Shown: piece by piece, positions 33,238 through 42,846 of the stretch
How the letters are laid out: every line of letters begins with the position of its first letter
Position numbering within the stretch: position 1 is the stretch's first letter
From: Hamadaea tsunoensis DSM 44101
GTDB taxonomy: Bacteria > Actinomycetota > Actinomycetes > Mycobacteriales > Micromonosporaceae
Assembly (NCBI RefSeq): GCF_000428945.1
Contig: NZ_AUAX01000004.1
Span: forward strand, 124,001-188,000
Direction of reading: 5' to 3'
DNA length: 64,000 bases
Notes under the pieces: generated by a model
The model's database searches: none
Seen by the model: only the letters and a program-made list of their open reading frames with translations
Told to the model about the DNA's origin: nothing
Position numbers and translations under genes: made by a program

Positions 33238-36200
33238 GTGGGAGAACTCCGCCACGGGCCGGCGCCACGGCGCCGGCCCGTCCGCACGAGCATGCTCGCG
33301 GCCCTGTCCGCGGGCGTCCTCGTGCTCAGCCTCGCGACACCGGACGCGGCATTCGCCCGGCCGTCGCAGGGGGACAGCCACAAGGTCTGGTCCCCTTTCC
33401 CGCTGCCGACGACGAAGTCGGTGGCGGGCCACCCCGCAACGGGCAAGCCGGGCGCCGCCCGCTCGGCGATGCCCGCCACCCGCGCGGCCCACGCCGCGAA
33501 ATGGCCCGGCGCGCACACGGTGGACATCGCCGTCCCCGACGCGCCGACCGCCGTACCGGGCACCGGCCTGACCCTGCGCACCGGTACGCCCACCCACGTC
33601 TCCGTCGCCGTCGCCGACCACGCGAAGGCACTCGCCGCCGGTGTCGACGGCGTCCTCATGAGCCTGTCGGCGGCGAGCCCGACCCCGCTCGCGGTCGGCC
33701 TGGACTCCGCCGCGCTCGCCGGCGCGTACGGCGGTGACTACGCGGCCTCCCTGCACCTGGTGAAGCTGCCCGCCTGCGCCCTGACGACGCCGTCGGCGGC
33801 CGGCTGCCGCACCCAGACGCCGCTGGCCGCCACCAGCGCGGTCAGCGTCTCCGCCACCCCGATGCTCGTCGCCACGACGGCCGCCGCGTCGAGCCCGAAC
33901 GGCTCGTACTCGGCCACGTCGCTGAAGAGTTCGGACACCTGGAGCGCGGGCGGCAACTCCGGCGCGCTCACGTACTCGGTGCCGGTCAAGGTCCCGCCCG
34001 CGCTCGGCGGCGCCACCCCCAACGTCGCCCTGAACTACGACTCGGGCAGCGTGGACGGCGAGTCCGTCAACGCCAACTCGCAGGCGTCCTGGATCGGCGA
34101 CGGCTGGGGGTACAACCCGGGCTTCATCGAACGCTCCTTCCAGTCCTGCGCCGACGCCGGCCAGCACACCGGCGACCTGTGCTGGAAGAACGACAACGCG
34201 ACGCTGGCGGGCGGCTCCCACGCGGGCGGCCTGGTCCGCAACGACGCCAACGGCGTGTGGAAGCTCGCGACGGACGACGGCACCACCGTCGAGGAGAAGA
34301 CGCTGCCCTCGACCTTCCCGTCCAACGGGACCGCCGACCGGACCTACTGGCAGATCACCATGCCGGACGGGACGAAGTACTTCTACGGCGCCGGGCACCT
34401 GCCGCCGTCGGCCGGCGGCACCGGAGCGGACCCGGCGTCCAACGCCGCGTTCACCGAACCCGTGTACGCGACCGCGGCCGGCCAGCCCTGCTACAACTCG
34501 GCCGGCTTCTCGTCGTCCTGGTGCCAGCAGGGCTACCGCTGGAACCTGGACTACGTCGTGGACCCCCACGGCAACACCACCGTCTACACCTACGAGCAGG
34601 AGACCGGCAACTACACGCGGGGATACGACGGCCTCGCGGCGGGCACGGTCACGTCCTATGTCCGGGCGGGCAACCTGCGGAAGATCGGCTACGGCTGGCG
34701 TACCGGGGACGTGGCGACCGGGACCGCGAAGCCCGCGGCCGAGGTCGACTTCGACGTGGTCGAGCGGTGCATGGGCGACCCGGGCGGCTGCCAGCCGGGC
34801 GGCCTCAACGGCTCGACGGCCGGCTACTGGCGGGACACGCCGTTCTACCTGAACTGCCCGGCCACCGGAACCTGTACGCAGTACTCGCCGACCTTCTGGT
34901 CGACCCGGATGCTGCACGCGATCACCACGCAGGTCACCGTCGGCGGTACGCCGCGGCCGGTGGACACCTACACCCTGGCGCACTCGTGGCCGGAGCCCGG
35001 CGACGGCTACCCCGCGAGCCTGTGGCTGGATTCGGTGCAGCACACCGGGTACGCCGCCGACGGGGTGACCGGCCAGGCGGAGCCCGCGATCTCCTTCACG
35101 GGCAAGCAGATGGCCAACCGCGTCCCCGGGCGCACGGCCAACGGCCAGACGCTGCCGTCGATGATCCACTACCGGCTGCAGACGATCACCGACGAGCTCG
35201 GTGCAAAGGTGACCGTCGCCTACTCCGACCCCACCTGCTCGCAGTCGGCACCGGTGAACCTGCCCGCCTCGGCGGACGCGAACACGATGCTCTGCTACCC
35301 GGTCAACTGGACGCCGGTCGGCGGCGCGAAGATCACCGACTGGTTCACCAAATACGTCGTGAAGTCCGTGACCGTCAACGACTCGATCACGGCCACCGCC
35401 TCACCGGCCCGCGTCACGACCTACGAGTACGTCGGCACCCCGGCGTGGCACGACAACGACAGCGAGTTCGTCAAGAACGAGGACCGCACCTGGGACCAGT
35501 GGCGCGGCTACCAGAAGGTGATCACCCGGACCGGCGCCGCGCCGGACCCGGTGACCAAGTCGCAGGTCACCTACCTGCGCGGCCTCGACGGCGACCTCAG
35601 CGCGACCGGCACCACCCGGTCCGTCACCGTCACCGACAGCCAGGGCGCCGCGTACCGCGACACGGACGCCCTCGCGGGCACCGTCCTGGAGACCGAGACC
35701 TTCGACAGCGACGGCGGCCATGTCGTCAGCGACGTCGTGAGCACGCCGCACGTCTCGTCTCCGCTCGCCACGCACGTCCGGCCGACGCCGCTGCCGGCGC
35801 AGACCTCCGTGCAGACCGACACCACCAAGACCGTCACCCGCGACCTGCTCGCCGGCGGCACCTGGCGGACCCACGAGGTGGACTACACCTACGACGCCGC
35901 GCACGGCGACCGGCTCACCGCCACCGACGACAAGGGCGACGGCTCGGCCTCATCGCCCGAGACCTGCTCCCTCGTCAAGTACGCGACGTCGGCCAACCCG
36001 AACCTGCTGACCTACCCCTACGAGAGGCTGACCGTCGCGGGCGGCTGCGCCACGACGCCGGGCCCGACGACCACACTCGGCGACGCGGTCACGCTGTACG
36101 ACGGCAACACCGCCGCGGGATCGCTCGACAACGCCGCGTACGCGGGCGGCCAGCCGGTCGCCGACGTCACCGGTACGCAGATCCTCGCCTCCTACAACGG

Positions 36201-39200
36201 AAGCACACCGTCCTATGTCAACACCGCGACGGCGACGTTCGACGCGTACGGGCGGACGCTGACGGCGACCGACCCGAACGCCGACCCGGCCCACCCGGCG
36301 GCCGGCATCACGAGAACGGTCTACACGCCGGCCACCGGAGCCCTGCCGACGCAGCTCGTCTCCGTCAACCCGAAGGGCTTCGTCACGACCACGACGGTCG
36401 ATCCTGGCCGCTCGGCGCCGACGGAGATCACCGACCCCAACGGCCGCCTCACCGACCTGCGGTACGACCCACTGGGCCGGTTGACCCAGGTGTGGCTGCC
36501 GGGCCGGGCCATGTCCGCCTTCCCCGACAGCCCGAACCAGAAGTACTCCTACGGCCTCGGCGGCGGCGTGCCCGCGTACACGCTGACGCAGACCCTGCGC
36601 GAGAACGGCGGGTACGCCAGCGCGTACGCGATCCTCGACGGGTTCGGCGAGGTCCGCCAGTCGCAGACCGACACCCTCAACGGGACCGCCGGCCGCCTGA
36701 TCACCGACAACTACTACGACTCGCACGGCTGGGCGGCCAAGACGCACACCACCTACTTCAACAAGGACGCCGGCCCGACCAGCACTCTCCAGATCACCGA
36801 CGACGACGCCGTCCCGGGCTCGGCGGCGACCACCTACGACGGGCTCGGCCGGGCGGTGCGGGCCACGATCTACCAGTTCGCGGTCGTCCAGACGAGCACC
36901 ACGACCGCGTACCCGGGCGCCGGCCGGGTCGACGTGACCCCGCCGGCCGGAACCGCACCGACCTCGACCTTCACCGACGTACGCGGCCACACCACCGAAC
37001 TGTGGCGCTACACCGGACCGGCCGCCACCGGCGTGCGCACCGACGCGGACGTCCTCGCCTACACCTACGACGCGGCCGGACGGCAGACCGCGATCCTCGA
37101 CCCCAACGGCGACAACTGGCGATTCCAGTACGACCTGCGGGGTCGCAGGACGGTCAGCCACGACCCGTCCGCCGGCGACACGACGACGGCGTACGACGAC
37201 GACAACCGCGTACTGTCCACGAAGGATGCCGACGGGATCTACAACACGTTCACCTACGACGTGCTGGGCCGCAAACTGACCCAGTTCACCGGTTCGGCCA
37301 CCCCCGGCACCGGTACGCAGGTCGCCGCCTGGACGTACGACACCGGGATGTCGGGTGCCAAGGGGCAGCCGGTGTCCTCGACGGCGTACCACAACGGATT
37401 CGCGTACACGACGACCGTCAGCGGATACGCCGCGACCATGGCCGGCGCGTACACGCCGACGGGCTCGAAGATCGTGATCCCGGCCGGTGACGGCAACACC
37501 GGCATCGACGGCACCTACACCACCGCGCAGACGTTCACGCCCAACATCGGCCTGCCCGCCGTCACCACGCTGCCCGCCGCGGGCGGCCTGGCGCAGGAGG
37601 ACGTCACCAGCGCGTACGACGTGCCCGGCGAACTGGTCTCGGTCGGATCGAGCGTGTCGGCGGTGACCGACGTCGCCTACGATCCGCTCGGCAAGCCGAT
37701 CCGCACCACCCTGGGCACCAAGCCCAACCAGGCCGCGGTCACGTACGCCTACGACGCCGCCAGCGGACGCCTGCTCACCCAGACGTTCAACGAGGAGTCG
37801 CAGTCGGCGGCGCTCGACACCGTCGACACCTACTACAACCCGGCCGGGCAGATCACCGCGGTCAGGGACGCCCGCAGCACCGGCGGCACGGACCTGCAGT
37901 GCTTCGGCTACGACTACGCCGGCCGGGTCACCACCGCGTGGACCGACACCGGCACGGTGACGTCCGCCGGAACGCAGTTCCTGCCGAACACCGGCGCGTG
38001 CGCCCACGCGGCACCGACCTCGGCCACCGCGGCGAGCCAGATCGGCGGCCCCACACCGTACTGGAGCACCTACGGCTACAAGTCCAACGGGGACCGCACA
38101 GCGGACACGATCCACGACATCACCGGGGTCACGTCCAAGGACGTCAAGCACGCGTACGCGTACCCGGCCGCGTCCAACCTCCTGCAATCAGTGACAACGA
38201 CTGGTCCACCCGGGACCAGCACGGACACATACACCTACAACGCCAGCGGTGGCACGAAGAACCGAACCAAGGGAAGTCAGAGCTTCGGCTACGACAGCAC
38301 GGGCCGGGTCGCCACCGCGACCACCGGGTCGGCTGCCAGTTCCTACGTGTACGACGCCGGCGGCTCGCTGCTGATTCAGCACGATCCCGGTGAGAACGTC
38401 CTCTACCTGGGCAGCCAGGAGGTCCACTACAACACCGCGACCGCGACCGCATCCGGGATCCGGCACATCGCCGGCCCCGGCGGCGCGCAGTCGATCGAAA
38501 GCAGCGACGGGGCGGTCACGTTCACGTTCGCGGATCCGCACGGCACCTCCACCGTCGACGTCGACGGCCACACCCAGGCGGTCGCCCGGCGGACCTTCGA
38601 TCCCTACGGCAACGCCCGTGGCCCCGATCAGGGCTCGTACGCTCTCGGCACCTGGCCCGACGAGCGCACGTTCCTCAACAAGCCGACCGACGCCGCTTCC
38701 GGCCTGACGCTCATCGGGCCACGGCAGTACGACTCGCTGCTCGGCCGGTTCCTGCAACCCGATCCCGTCCTGGAAACGGCGGATCTCGACCAGATCGGCG
38801 GTTTCGCGTACGGCGCCGACGACCCGGTCAACCGCAGCGACCCGTCGGGCCTGCGCACCGAGGACAAGTGGTACGGGCCATCCGAGATCTACCTCGGTGG
38901 CGGTCCTGACCAGCCCCGGCAGGGTCACACCCGGGACCCCGACTACCACCCCGTCAACAACGGCGACCCCGACTCCGACCCCGCCCCTCCGCCGGCCCCC
39001 ACCAGCAGCGGCACCGTCGCCGTCCCCGGGTCGGGAATGGCGTACCCCGCCGACGCTCACGGGTACGACCAGCTGCTCCCTTATCCGCATCTCGATCAGG
39101 CGGCGGTCGACGCCCTGCCGGTACTCGGCGACGACTGCGACCCGCCGGCGTTCGGCGAATGCGGAACCGTCATCAACGCAGGATGGACGACGTTCGTGGA

Positions 39201-39615
39201 CTACTCCACCACCATCGGGCAGGCCGGTTCGATTCCGCCCAACACGACGCCGGGCCCGGTGGAACTGTCGGTCACGGACGTGCAGTCCGTGGTGAAGACC
39301 AAGAGCTGGGGGGTGAGCGCCACCTTCACCAAGTTCGTCACCTTCAACGGCAACTATTCCAGCAATTCGAGCTCGAGCAGTTCCTCGACCACGGCACAGA
39401 AGCTCCTCCTCGCACAACCTCAGGCCAACGTGCCGTACACCCAGTACTTCACCGTCGTCCCGATCATTCAGGTGCGAAAGGTCCTGCGGAAGACGCGCTC
39501 GTTCTGGTGGATGAAGGCGAAGACCTACGTGGACGTGCAGACGCAGGTGACCGGGTACACGCAACTGCCCTATCAGCTGCCTTACCCGATTCTGGATCCA
39601 TCGCGCCTGCCCTGA
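33238..39615 (+). CDS. Giant secreted RHS/YD-repeat protein with a unique C-terminal tail
   Basis: A 2125-aa exported RHS-family protein. A basic N-terminus and hydrophobic core (MLAALSAGVLVLSLA) form the signal peptide. I chose the GTG at 33238, which has GAGGT upstream; an ATG at 33214 is possible. An SpvB-like N-terminal segment (VPPALGGATPNVALNYDSGS) is followed by many YD repeats (YDPLGRLTQVW, YDAAGRQTAILD, YDVLGRKLTQ). The RHS core with GPRQYDSLLGRFLQPDP and PVNRSDPSGL ends at about residue 1875. The roughly 250-residue tail has a Pro/Asp-rich linker, two close Cys (DDCDPPAFGECG) and a beta-like segment with a Ser run (NYSSNSSSSSSSTT). Polymorphic toxins put the effector here. No obvious immunity gene follows. 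Confidence 0.88.
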   Translation: MGELRHGPAPRRRPVRTSMLAALSAGVLVLSLATPDAAFARPSQGDSHKVWSPFPLPTTKSVAGHPATGKPGAARSAMPATRAAHAAKWPGAHTVDIAVPDAPTAVPGTGLTLRTGTPTHVSVAVADHAKALAAGVDGVLMSLSAASPTPLAVGLDSAALAGAYGGDYAASLHLVKLPACALTTPSAAGCRTQTPLAATSAVSVSATPMLVATTAAASSPNGSYSATSLKSSDTWSAGGNSGALTYSVPVKVPPALGGATPNVALNYDSGSVDGESVNANSQASWIGDGWGYNPGFIERSFQSCADAGQHTGDLCWKNDNATLAGGSHAGGLVRNDANGVWKLATDDGTTVEEKTLPSTFPSNGTADRTYWQITMPDGTKYFYGAGHLPPSAGGTGADPASNAAFTEPVYATAAGQPCYNSAGFSSSWCQQGYRWNLDYVVDPHGNTTVYTYEQETGNYTRGYDGLAAGTVTSYVRAGNLRKIGYGWRTGDVATGTAKPAAEVDFDVVERCMGDPGGCQPGGLNGSTAGYWRDTPFYLNCPATGTCTQYSPTFWSTRMLHAITTQVTVGGTPRPVDTYTLAHSWPEPGDGYPASLWLDSVQHTGYAADGVTGQAEPAISFTGKQMANRVPGRTANGQTLPSMIHYRLQTITDELGAKVTVAYSDPTCSQSAPVNLPASADANTMLCYPVNWTPVGGAKITDWFTKYVVKSVTVNDSITATASPARVTTYEYVGTPAWHDNDSEFVKNEDRTWDQWRGYQKVITRTGAAPDPVTKSQVTYLRGLDGDLSATGTTRSVTVTDSQGAAYRDTDALAGTVLETETFDSDGGHVVSDVVSTPHVSSPLATHVRPTPLPAQTSVQTDTTKTVTRDLLAGGTWRTHEVDYTYDAAHGDRLTATDDKGDGSASSPETCSLVKYATSANPNLLTYPYERLTVAGGCATTPGPTTTLGDAVTLYDGNTAAGSLDNAAYAGGQPVADVTGTQILASYNGSTPSYVNTATATFDAYGRTLTATDPNADPAHPAAGITRTVYTPATGALPTQLVSVNPKGFVTTTTVDPGRSAPTEITDPNGRLTDLRYDPLGRLTQVWLPGRAMSAFPDSPNQKYSYGLGGGVPAYTLTQTLRENGGYASAYAILDGFGEVRQSQTDTLNGTAGRLITDNYYDSHGWAAKTHTTYFNKDAGPTSTLQITDDDAVPGSAATTYDGLGRAVRATIYQFAVVQTSTTTAYPGAGRVDVTPPAGTAPTSTFTDVRGHTTELWRYTGPAATGVRTDADVLAYTYDAAGRQTAILDPNGDNWRFQYDLRGRRTVSHDPSAGDTTTAYDDDNRVLSTKDADGIYNTFTYDVLGRKLTQFTGSATPGTGTQVAAWTYDTGMSGAKGQPVSSTAYHNGFAYTTTVSGYAATMAGAYTPTGSKIVIPAGDGNTGIDGTYTTAQTFTPNIGLPAVTTLPAAGGLAQEDVTSAYDVPGELVSVGSSVSAVTDVAYDPLGKPIRTTLGTKPNQAAVTYAYDAASGRLLTQTFNEESQSAALDTVDTYYNPAGQITAVRDARSTGGTDLQCFGYDYAGRVTTAWTDTGTVTSAGTQFLPNTGACAHAAPTSATAASQIGGPTPYWSTYGYKSNGDRTADTIHDITGVTSKDVKHAYAYPAASNLLQSVTTTGPPGTSTDTYTYNASGGTKNRTKGSQSFGYDSTGRVATATTGSAASSYVYDAGGSLLIQHDPGENVLYLGSQEVHYNTATATASGIRHIAGPGGAQSIESSDGAVTFTFADPHGTSTVDVDGHTQAVARRTFDPYGNARGPDQGSYALGTWPDERTFLNKPTDAASGLTLIGPRQYDSLLGRFLQPDPVLETADLDQIGGFAYGADDPVNRSDPSGLRTEDKWYGPSEIYLGGGPDQPRQGHTRDPDYHPVNNGDPDSDPAPPPAPTSSGTVAVPGSGMAYPADAHGYDQLLPYPHLDQAAVDALPVLGDDCDPPAFGECGTVINAGWTTFVDYSTTIGQAGSIPPNTTPGPVELSVTDVQSVVKTKSWGVSATFTKFVTFNGNYSSNSSSSSSSTTAQKLLLAQPQANVPYTQYFTVVPIIQVRKVLRKTRSFWWMKAKTYVDVQTQVTGYTQLPYQLPYPILDPSRLP

Positions 39616-39635
39616 CGGCTGCGCGCTGACCCCTC

Positions 39636-39675
39636 GCACACGGGGCGGGACGGGTTGCCATCCCGCCCCGTGTGC
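39636..39675. terminator. Strong terminator after the RHS gene
   Basis: A perfect 15-bp stem (GCACACGGGGCGGGA and its complement) encloses a 10-nt loop and is followed by a weak T-rich tail (CACTTTTCC). It lies 20 nt after the RHS stop. Confidence 0.88.
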
Positions 39676-39719
39676 CTCGTCTCACTTTTCCGCTGCAACC
39701 CATTCAATCCGGTATGCGT

Positions 39720-39760
39720 GTCGATACGGATGCAGAGACGACCGCTGTGTCCGTATCGAC
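39720..39760. promoter_or_regulatory. 11-bp perfect inverted repeat, candidate ArsR operator
   Basis: GTCGATACGGA (39720-39730) and TCCGTATCGAC (39750-39760) are exact inverted copies with centres 30 bp apart, about three helical turns. They lie 22 nt before the ATG of a winged-helix regulator gene. Autoregulation through paired half sites is the natural reading. Confidence 0.55.
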
Positions 39761-39782
39761 CTGTACGACCGGAGGCGCCGCC

Positions 39783-40799
39783 ATGGGGGCACTACGTATC
39801 CATTTCACCGCCGACGACCTCGCCCGTACGCGGCTGACCACCGCACCGAGCCCGATGATCGAGATGACCATGAGCCTGCGGGCGATCCGCGGCCTGACGC
39901 CGGGCTCGCACCGGCTGGCGAACTGGCGGCGGGCCCTGCGCGGCCGGTTCGACCAGCGCGTACGCCCGCTGATGGAGTTCGTACCGTACGGCTGGGTGCT
40001 GCCCGACTTTCTGGACCCGAGGACGATCGAGGGCTCGGGGGAGCAGCGCCTCGCGCAGGTGGTGTCGACGACGACGCCGACCATCCGGGGCTACCTGAAC
40101 GACATCGGAACCTACTACGACGTGCCGTCGGCCACCGCCCGGTACGCCGACGAGGGCAGCGCCGGGCTGCGCGACCTCAGCTCGGCGGTGACCGCGTACT
40201 TCGACACCGCCATCGGTCCCTACTGGAACGACGTGCGGTCGCTGGTGGACGGCGACCTCGCGGTGCGCCATCGGGTGCTGGCCGACGGCGGGCTCGACCG
40301 GCTGCTCAACACGTTGCACCATCAGATCAGCTGGCGCGAGCCGGTGCTGCGGGTGGGGTTGTCCACGACCTACGAGGCGGACGTCCACCTCGGCGGGCGC
40401 GGGCTGCACCTGCAGCCGTCCGTGTTCACCGGCGCGCAGCCGGCGCTGTGGCACCACGATCGCCGGGACGGGCCGCCGACGCTGGTGTATCCGGCGACCA
40501 CCGACGGCCGGCCGGCCGTGCTGCGCGGGCAGAATTCGCTGGCCGCCCTGCTCGGGCGTACGCGCGCGTACCTGCTGGCCGCCATCGCGGCGTCGCCGGG
40601 CAGTCTCACCGGGGAACTGGCCCGGGGGCTGCGTATCTCGGCGGCGTCGGCGAGCGAGCACGCGACCGTGCTGCGCAACGCGGGTCTCATCACGACGATC
40701 CGGTACGGCCGGACCGCGCTGCACACCGTCACGCCGCTCGGGGAGGCGATGCTGCGGCCGTCGACGCCGCTGACGGAACCTCCGCACCCGGCGATGTGA
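39783..40799 (+). CDS. ArsR-family winged-helix regulator with N-terminal DUF5937-like domain
   Basis: A 338-aa protein. The first 250 residues form an alpha-rich domain found in actinobacterial ArsR-like regulators (FTADDLARTRL at the start). The C-terminus holds an ArsR-type winged helix (LLAAIAASPGSLTGELARGL, ISAASASEHATVLRNAGLI, YGRTALHTVTPLG). GGAGG precedes the ATG. It converges on an MFS gene and overlaps it tail to tail by 71 bp. The inverted repeat upstream suggests autoregulation. Neither metal-binding cysteines nor another ligand site is obvious, so the signal is unknown. Confidence 0.85.
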   Translation: MGALRIHFTADDLARTRLTTAPSPMIEMTMSLRAIRGLTPGSHRLANWRRALRGRFDQRVRPLMEFVPYGWVLPDFLDPRTIEGSGEQRLAQVVSTTTPTIRGYLNDIGTYYDVPSATARYADEGSAGLRDLSSAVTAYFDTAIGPYWNDVRSLVDGDLAVRHRVLADGGLDRLLNTLHHQISWREPVLRVGLSTTYEADVHLGGRGLHLQPSVFTGAQPALWHHDRRDGPPTLVYPATTDGRPAVLRGQNSLAALLGRTRAYLLAAIAASPGSLTGELARGLRISAASASEHATVLRNAGLITTIRYGRTALHTVTPLGEAMLRPSTPLTEPPHPAM

Positions 40800-41934
40800 G
40801 CGGTAACGCCGGCTCCGGCAGGGTCCGGAACAGCAGCCAGGCCAGGGCCGGCAGTACCACCAGCGGCGCCAGCGCGGTACGCAGGGAGGTCACGTCGGCG
40901 ACGCGGCCGATCACCGGGCTGGCGAGGCCGCCGATGGAGACGGTCAGCCCCAGGGTGATGCCGCTGGCGGTGCCGACCCGCGACGGCAGGTAATCCTGGC
41001 CGAGGGTCACCTGCAGGGAGAACGGGATGTAGAGCCCGGCCGACGTGAGCGCCACGAACGCGAAGAAGGCCGGGCCGGGCACGAACACCACCCCGGCGAC
41101 CGCTGCGACCGTCACCAGGTACGACCACTGCGAGACGCGTACGCGATCGAAGCGCTGGGCGAGCGTACCGCCGAGGACGGAACCGAAGGCGCCGCCCAGG
41201 TACAGCACGAACAGGGCCGCGGTCCCGGCCGCCGGGACATCCGGTACGCGCTGGTGCGCGTACAGGGAAAGGAAGGTGGCGAGGCCGGTGAAGACGATCG
41301 AGCGGCAGACGACGGCGCAGGACAGCCGCAGGAAGGACGGGACGTCGTCGGTGCCGGAGCGGGCCGCGGCGGTCGCGGCGGTGCCGGTGCGGCGCAGGCC
41401 GCGCAGGACCGGCAGGCAGACCGCGGCGCCGAGGAGGGCGGGCAGGAGGAGCAGCGGGGTGCGGCGCAGCCCGCCGGTGCCGACGACGGCGGCGACGACC
41501 AGCGGGGCGGCCGCGAATCCGATGTTGCCGCCGACGGAGAACCAGCTCATCGCGCGGTGACTGCCGTCGCTGGCGAGCCGGGCGACGCGCGCCGACTCCG
41601 GGTGGTACGCGGCCACGCCCACCCCGCAGACCGCCATGAACACGAGCGTCAGCCGGTACGAGCCGGCGAGCCCGCTCAGCGCGGCCCCCGCACCGGACAG
41701 CAGGGTGCTGGCCGGCAGCAGCCAGGGCATCGCGAAGCGGTCGGTCAGCGCGCCGAAGACCGGCTGCGCCACCGAAGAGAGAAGCGACGCGGCGAGCACG
41801 AGGCCGGACACGGTGGCATAGCCGTACGCGCGCTCGGCGACGAAGTACGGCACGAGGGCGGCCACGATGCCCTGGTAGACGTCGACGCTGGCATGTCCGA
41901 CGGACAGCAGGGGGATGGCGGAGGTTCGGCGCAC
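40729..41934 (-). CDS. MFS transporter (fosmidomycin-resistance-like)
   Basis: A 401-aa twelve-helix major facilitator protein. The first helix motif LLSVGHASVDVYQGIVAALV and the loop GALTDRF are characteristic of the FSR (fosmidomycin resistance) branch. The start is a GTG at 41932-41934, giving the N-terminus VRRTSAIPLLS; the reading frame is open further upstream into the divergent regulator. The neighbouring AraC-type gene is divergent and starts 54 bp away, so it probably controls this exporter. A drug- or metabolite-efflux role is likely. Confidence 0.85.
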   Translation of the reverse strand: MRRTSAIPLLSVGHASVDVYQGIVAALVPYFVAERAYGYATVSGLVLAASLLSSVAQPVFGALTDRFAMPWLLPASTLLSGAGAALSGLAGSYRLTLVFMAVCGVGVAAYHPESARVARLASDGSHRAMSWFSVGGNIGFAAAPLVVAAVVGTGGLRRTPLLLLPALLGAAVCLPVLRGLRRTGTAATAAARSGTDDVPSFLRLSCAVVCRSIVFTGLATFLSLYAHQRVPDVPAAGTAALFVLYLGGAFGSVLGGTLAQRFDRVRVSQWSYLVTVAAVAGVVFVPGPAFFAFVALTSAGLYIPFSLQVTLGQDYLPSRVGTASGITLGLTVSIGGLASPVIGRVADVTSLRTALAPLVVLPALAWLLFRTLPEPALPLTSPGAEVPSAASTAAASPPRAA

Positions 41935-41988
41935 CCGGTCATGATCCGGCCCGGACGCCCTGTCGCGCTTCCGATAAACTGCCGGGTG

Positions 41989-42720
41989 ATGCCGCAAATC
42001 CGCCACGATCCGGTCGCCCCCACCCGCGCCCAGCGGCTGGCGGCCGGCGGCGTGATCGACGCGCACCGGCACGACGACCACCAGATCGCGTACGCGGGCC
42101 GCGGCGTCCTGACCGTCACGACCGACGCGGGTTCGTGGGTGGCCGCCGGCAACCGGGCGATCTGGGTGCCGGCCGGGACTGTGCACGCCCACCAGGCCCA
42201 CGGCGAGGTCGAACTCCACCTGATCGGGATCCCCGGCGACCCGCTGCGGCTGCGTACGCCGACCGTGCTCGCGGTGGGGCCGCTGCTGCGGGAACTGATC
42301 GTCGCGTACACGCGGGATCCGGGGGACGGGGGACCGCAACGGGCGCGGCTGCGGGCGGTGCTGCTCGACCAGATCCGGGCGTCACCGCAGCAGCCGCTGC
42401 ACGTCCCGGCACCGACCGTCCCGCTGCTGCGAGAGGTCTGCGACCTGCTGCGCGCCGACCCGGCCGACGGGCGCACGCTCGCCGAACTCGGCCGCGCGGT
42501 CGGAGCCAGCGACCGGACGCTGTCGCGGCTGTTCCGGGCCGACCTGGGGATGACCTTCCCCCAGTGGCGTACGCAGCTGCGGCTGCACCACGCGCTGATC
42601 CTGCTCGCCGAAGGGGTTCCGGTGACGGCGGTGGCGCACCGGTGCGGATGGGCGTCGGCCAGCGCGTTCATCGACGTGTTCCGCCGGACGTTCGGCCACA
42701 CCCCCGGCAACCACCCGTAA
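41989..42720 (+). CDS. AraC-family transcriptional regulator with cupin sensor
   Basis: A 243-aa regulator. The N-terminal half is a cupin-like sensor (DAHRHDDHQIAYAGRGVLTV, PAGTVHAHQAHGEVELH). The C-terminal half has the two helix-turn-helix motifs of AraC proteins (LAELGRAVGASDRTLSRLF, VAHRCGWASASAFIDVFRRT, with FGHTPG at the end). It is divergent from the FSR-like MFS gene with a 54-bp spacer, an arrangement in which such regulators usually control the exporter. Confidence 0.88.
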   Translation: MPQIRHDPVAPTRAQRLAAGGVIDAHRHDDHQIAYAGRGVLTVTTDAGSWVAAGNRAIWVPAGTVHAHQAHGEVELHLIGIPGDPLRLRTPTVLAVGPLLRELIVAYTRDPGDGGPQRARLRAVLLDQIRASPQQPLHVPAPTVPLLREVCDLLRADPADGRTLAELGRAVGASDRTLSRLFRADLGMTFPQWRTQLRLHHALILLAEGVPVTAVAHRCGWASASAFIDVFRRTFGHTPGNHP

Positions 42721-42746
42721 CCCCCGCCCCCGCCCCCGCCCGTCTG

Positions 42747-42820
42747 CGGCGATCTTGCGCGAATGTCCGGGCTATTCGGGCATTGCCGACGATTTTCGAG
42801 ATATTCGCGCAAGATCGCCG
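42747..42820. repeat. Large intergenic palindrome, family A copy 1 (bidirectional terminator candidate)
   Basis: Perfect 18-bp arms (CGGCGATCTTGCGCGAAT at 42747-42764 and its complement at 42803-42820) flank a 38-nt loop. It sits exactly between two convergent genes. The same arm sequence recurs at 55234-55306 at another convergent junction. Confidence 0.8.
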
Positions 42821-42846
42821 AGGTGGTGTGCGTCCGCCGTGGTGTG

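Noticed and set aside
39672-39782. Upstream extension of the ArsR gene to 39672
   Set aside because: It would run through the operator-like repeat and the end of the terminator. A GGAGG site and the start of the conserved domain support the ATG at 39783.
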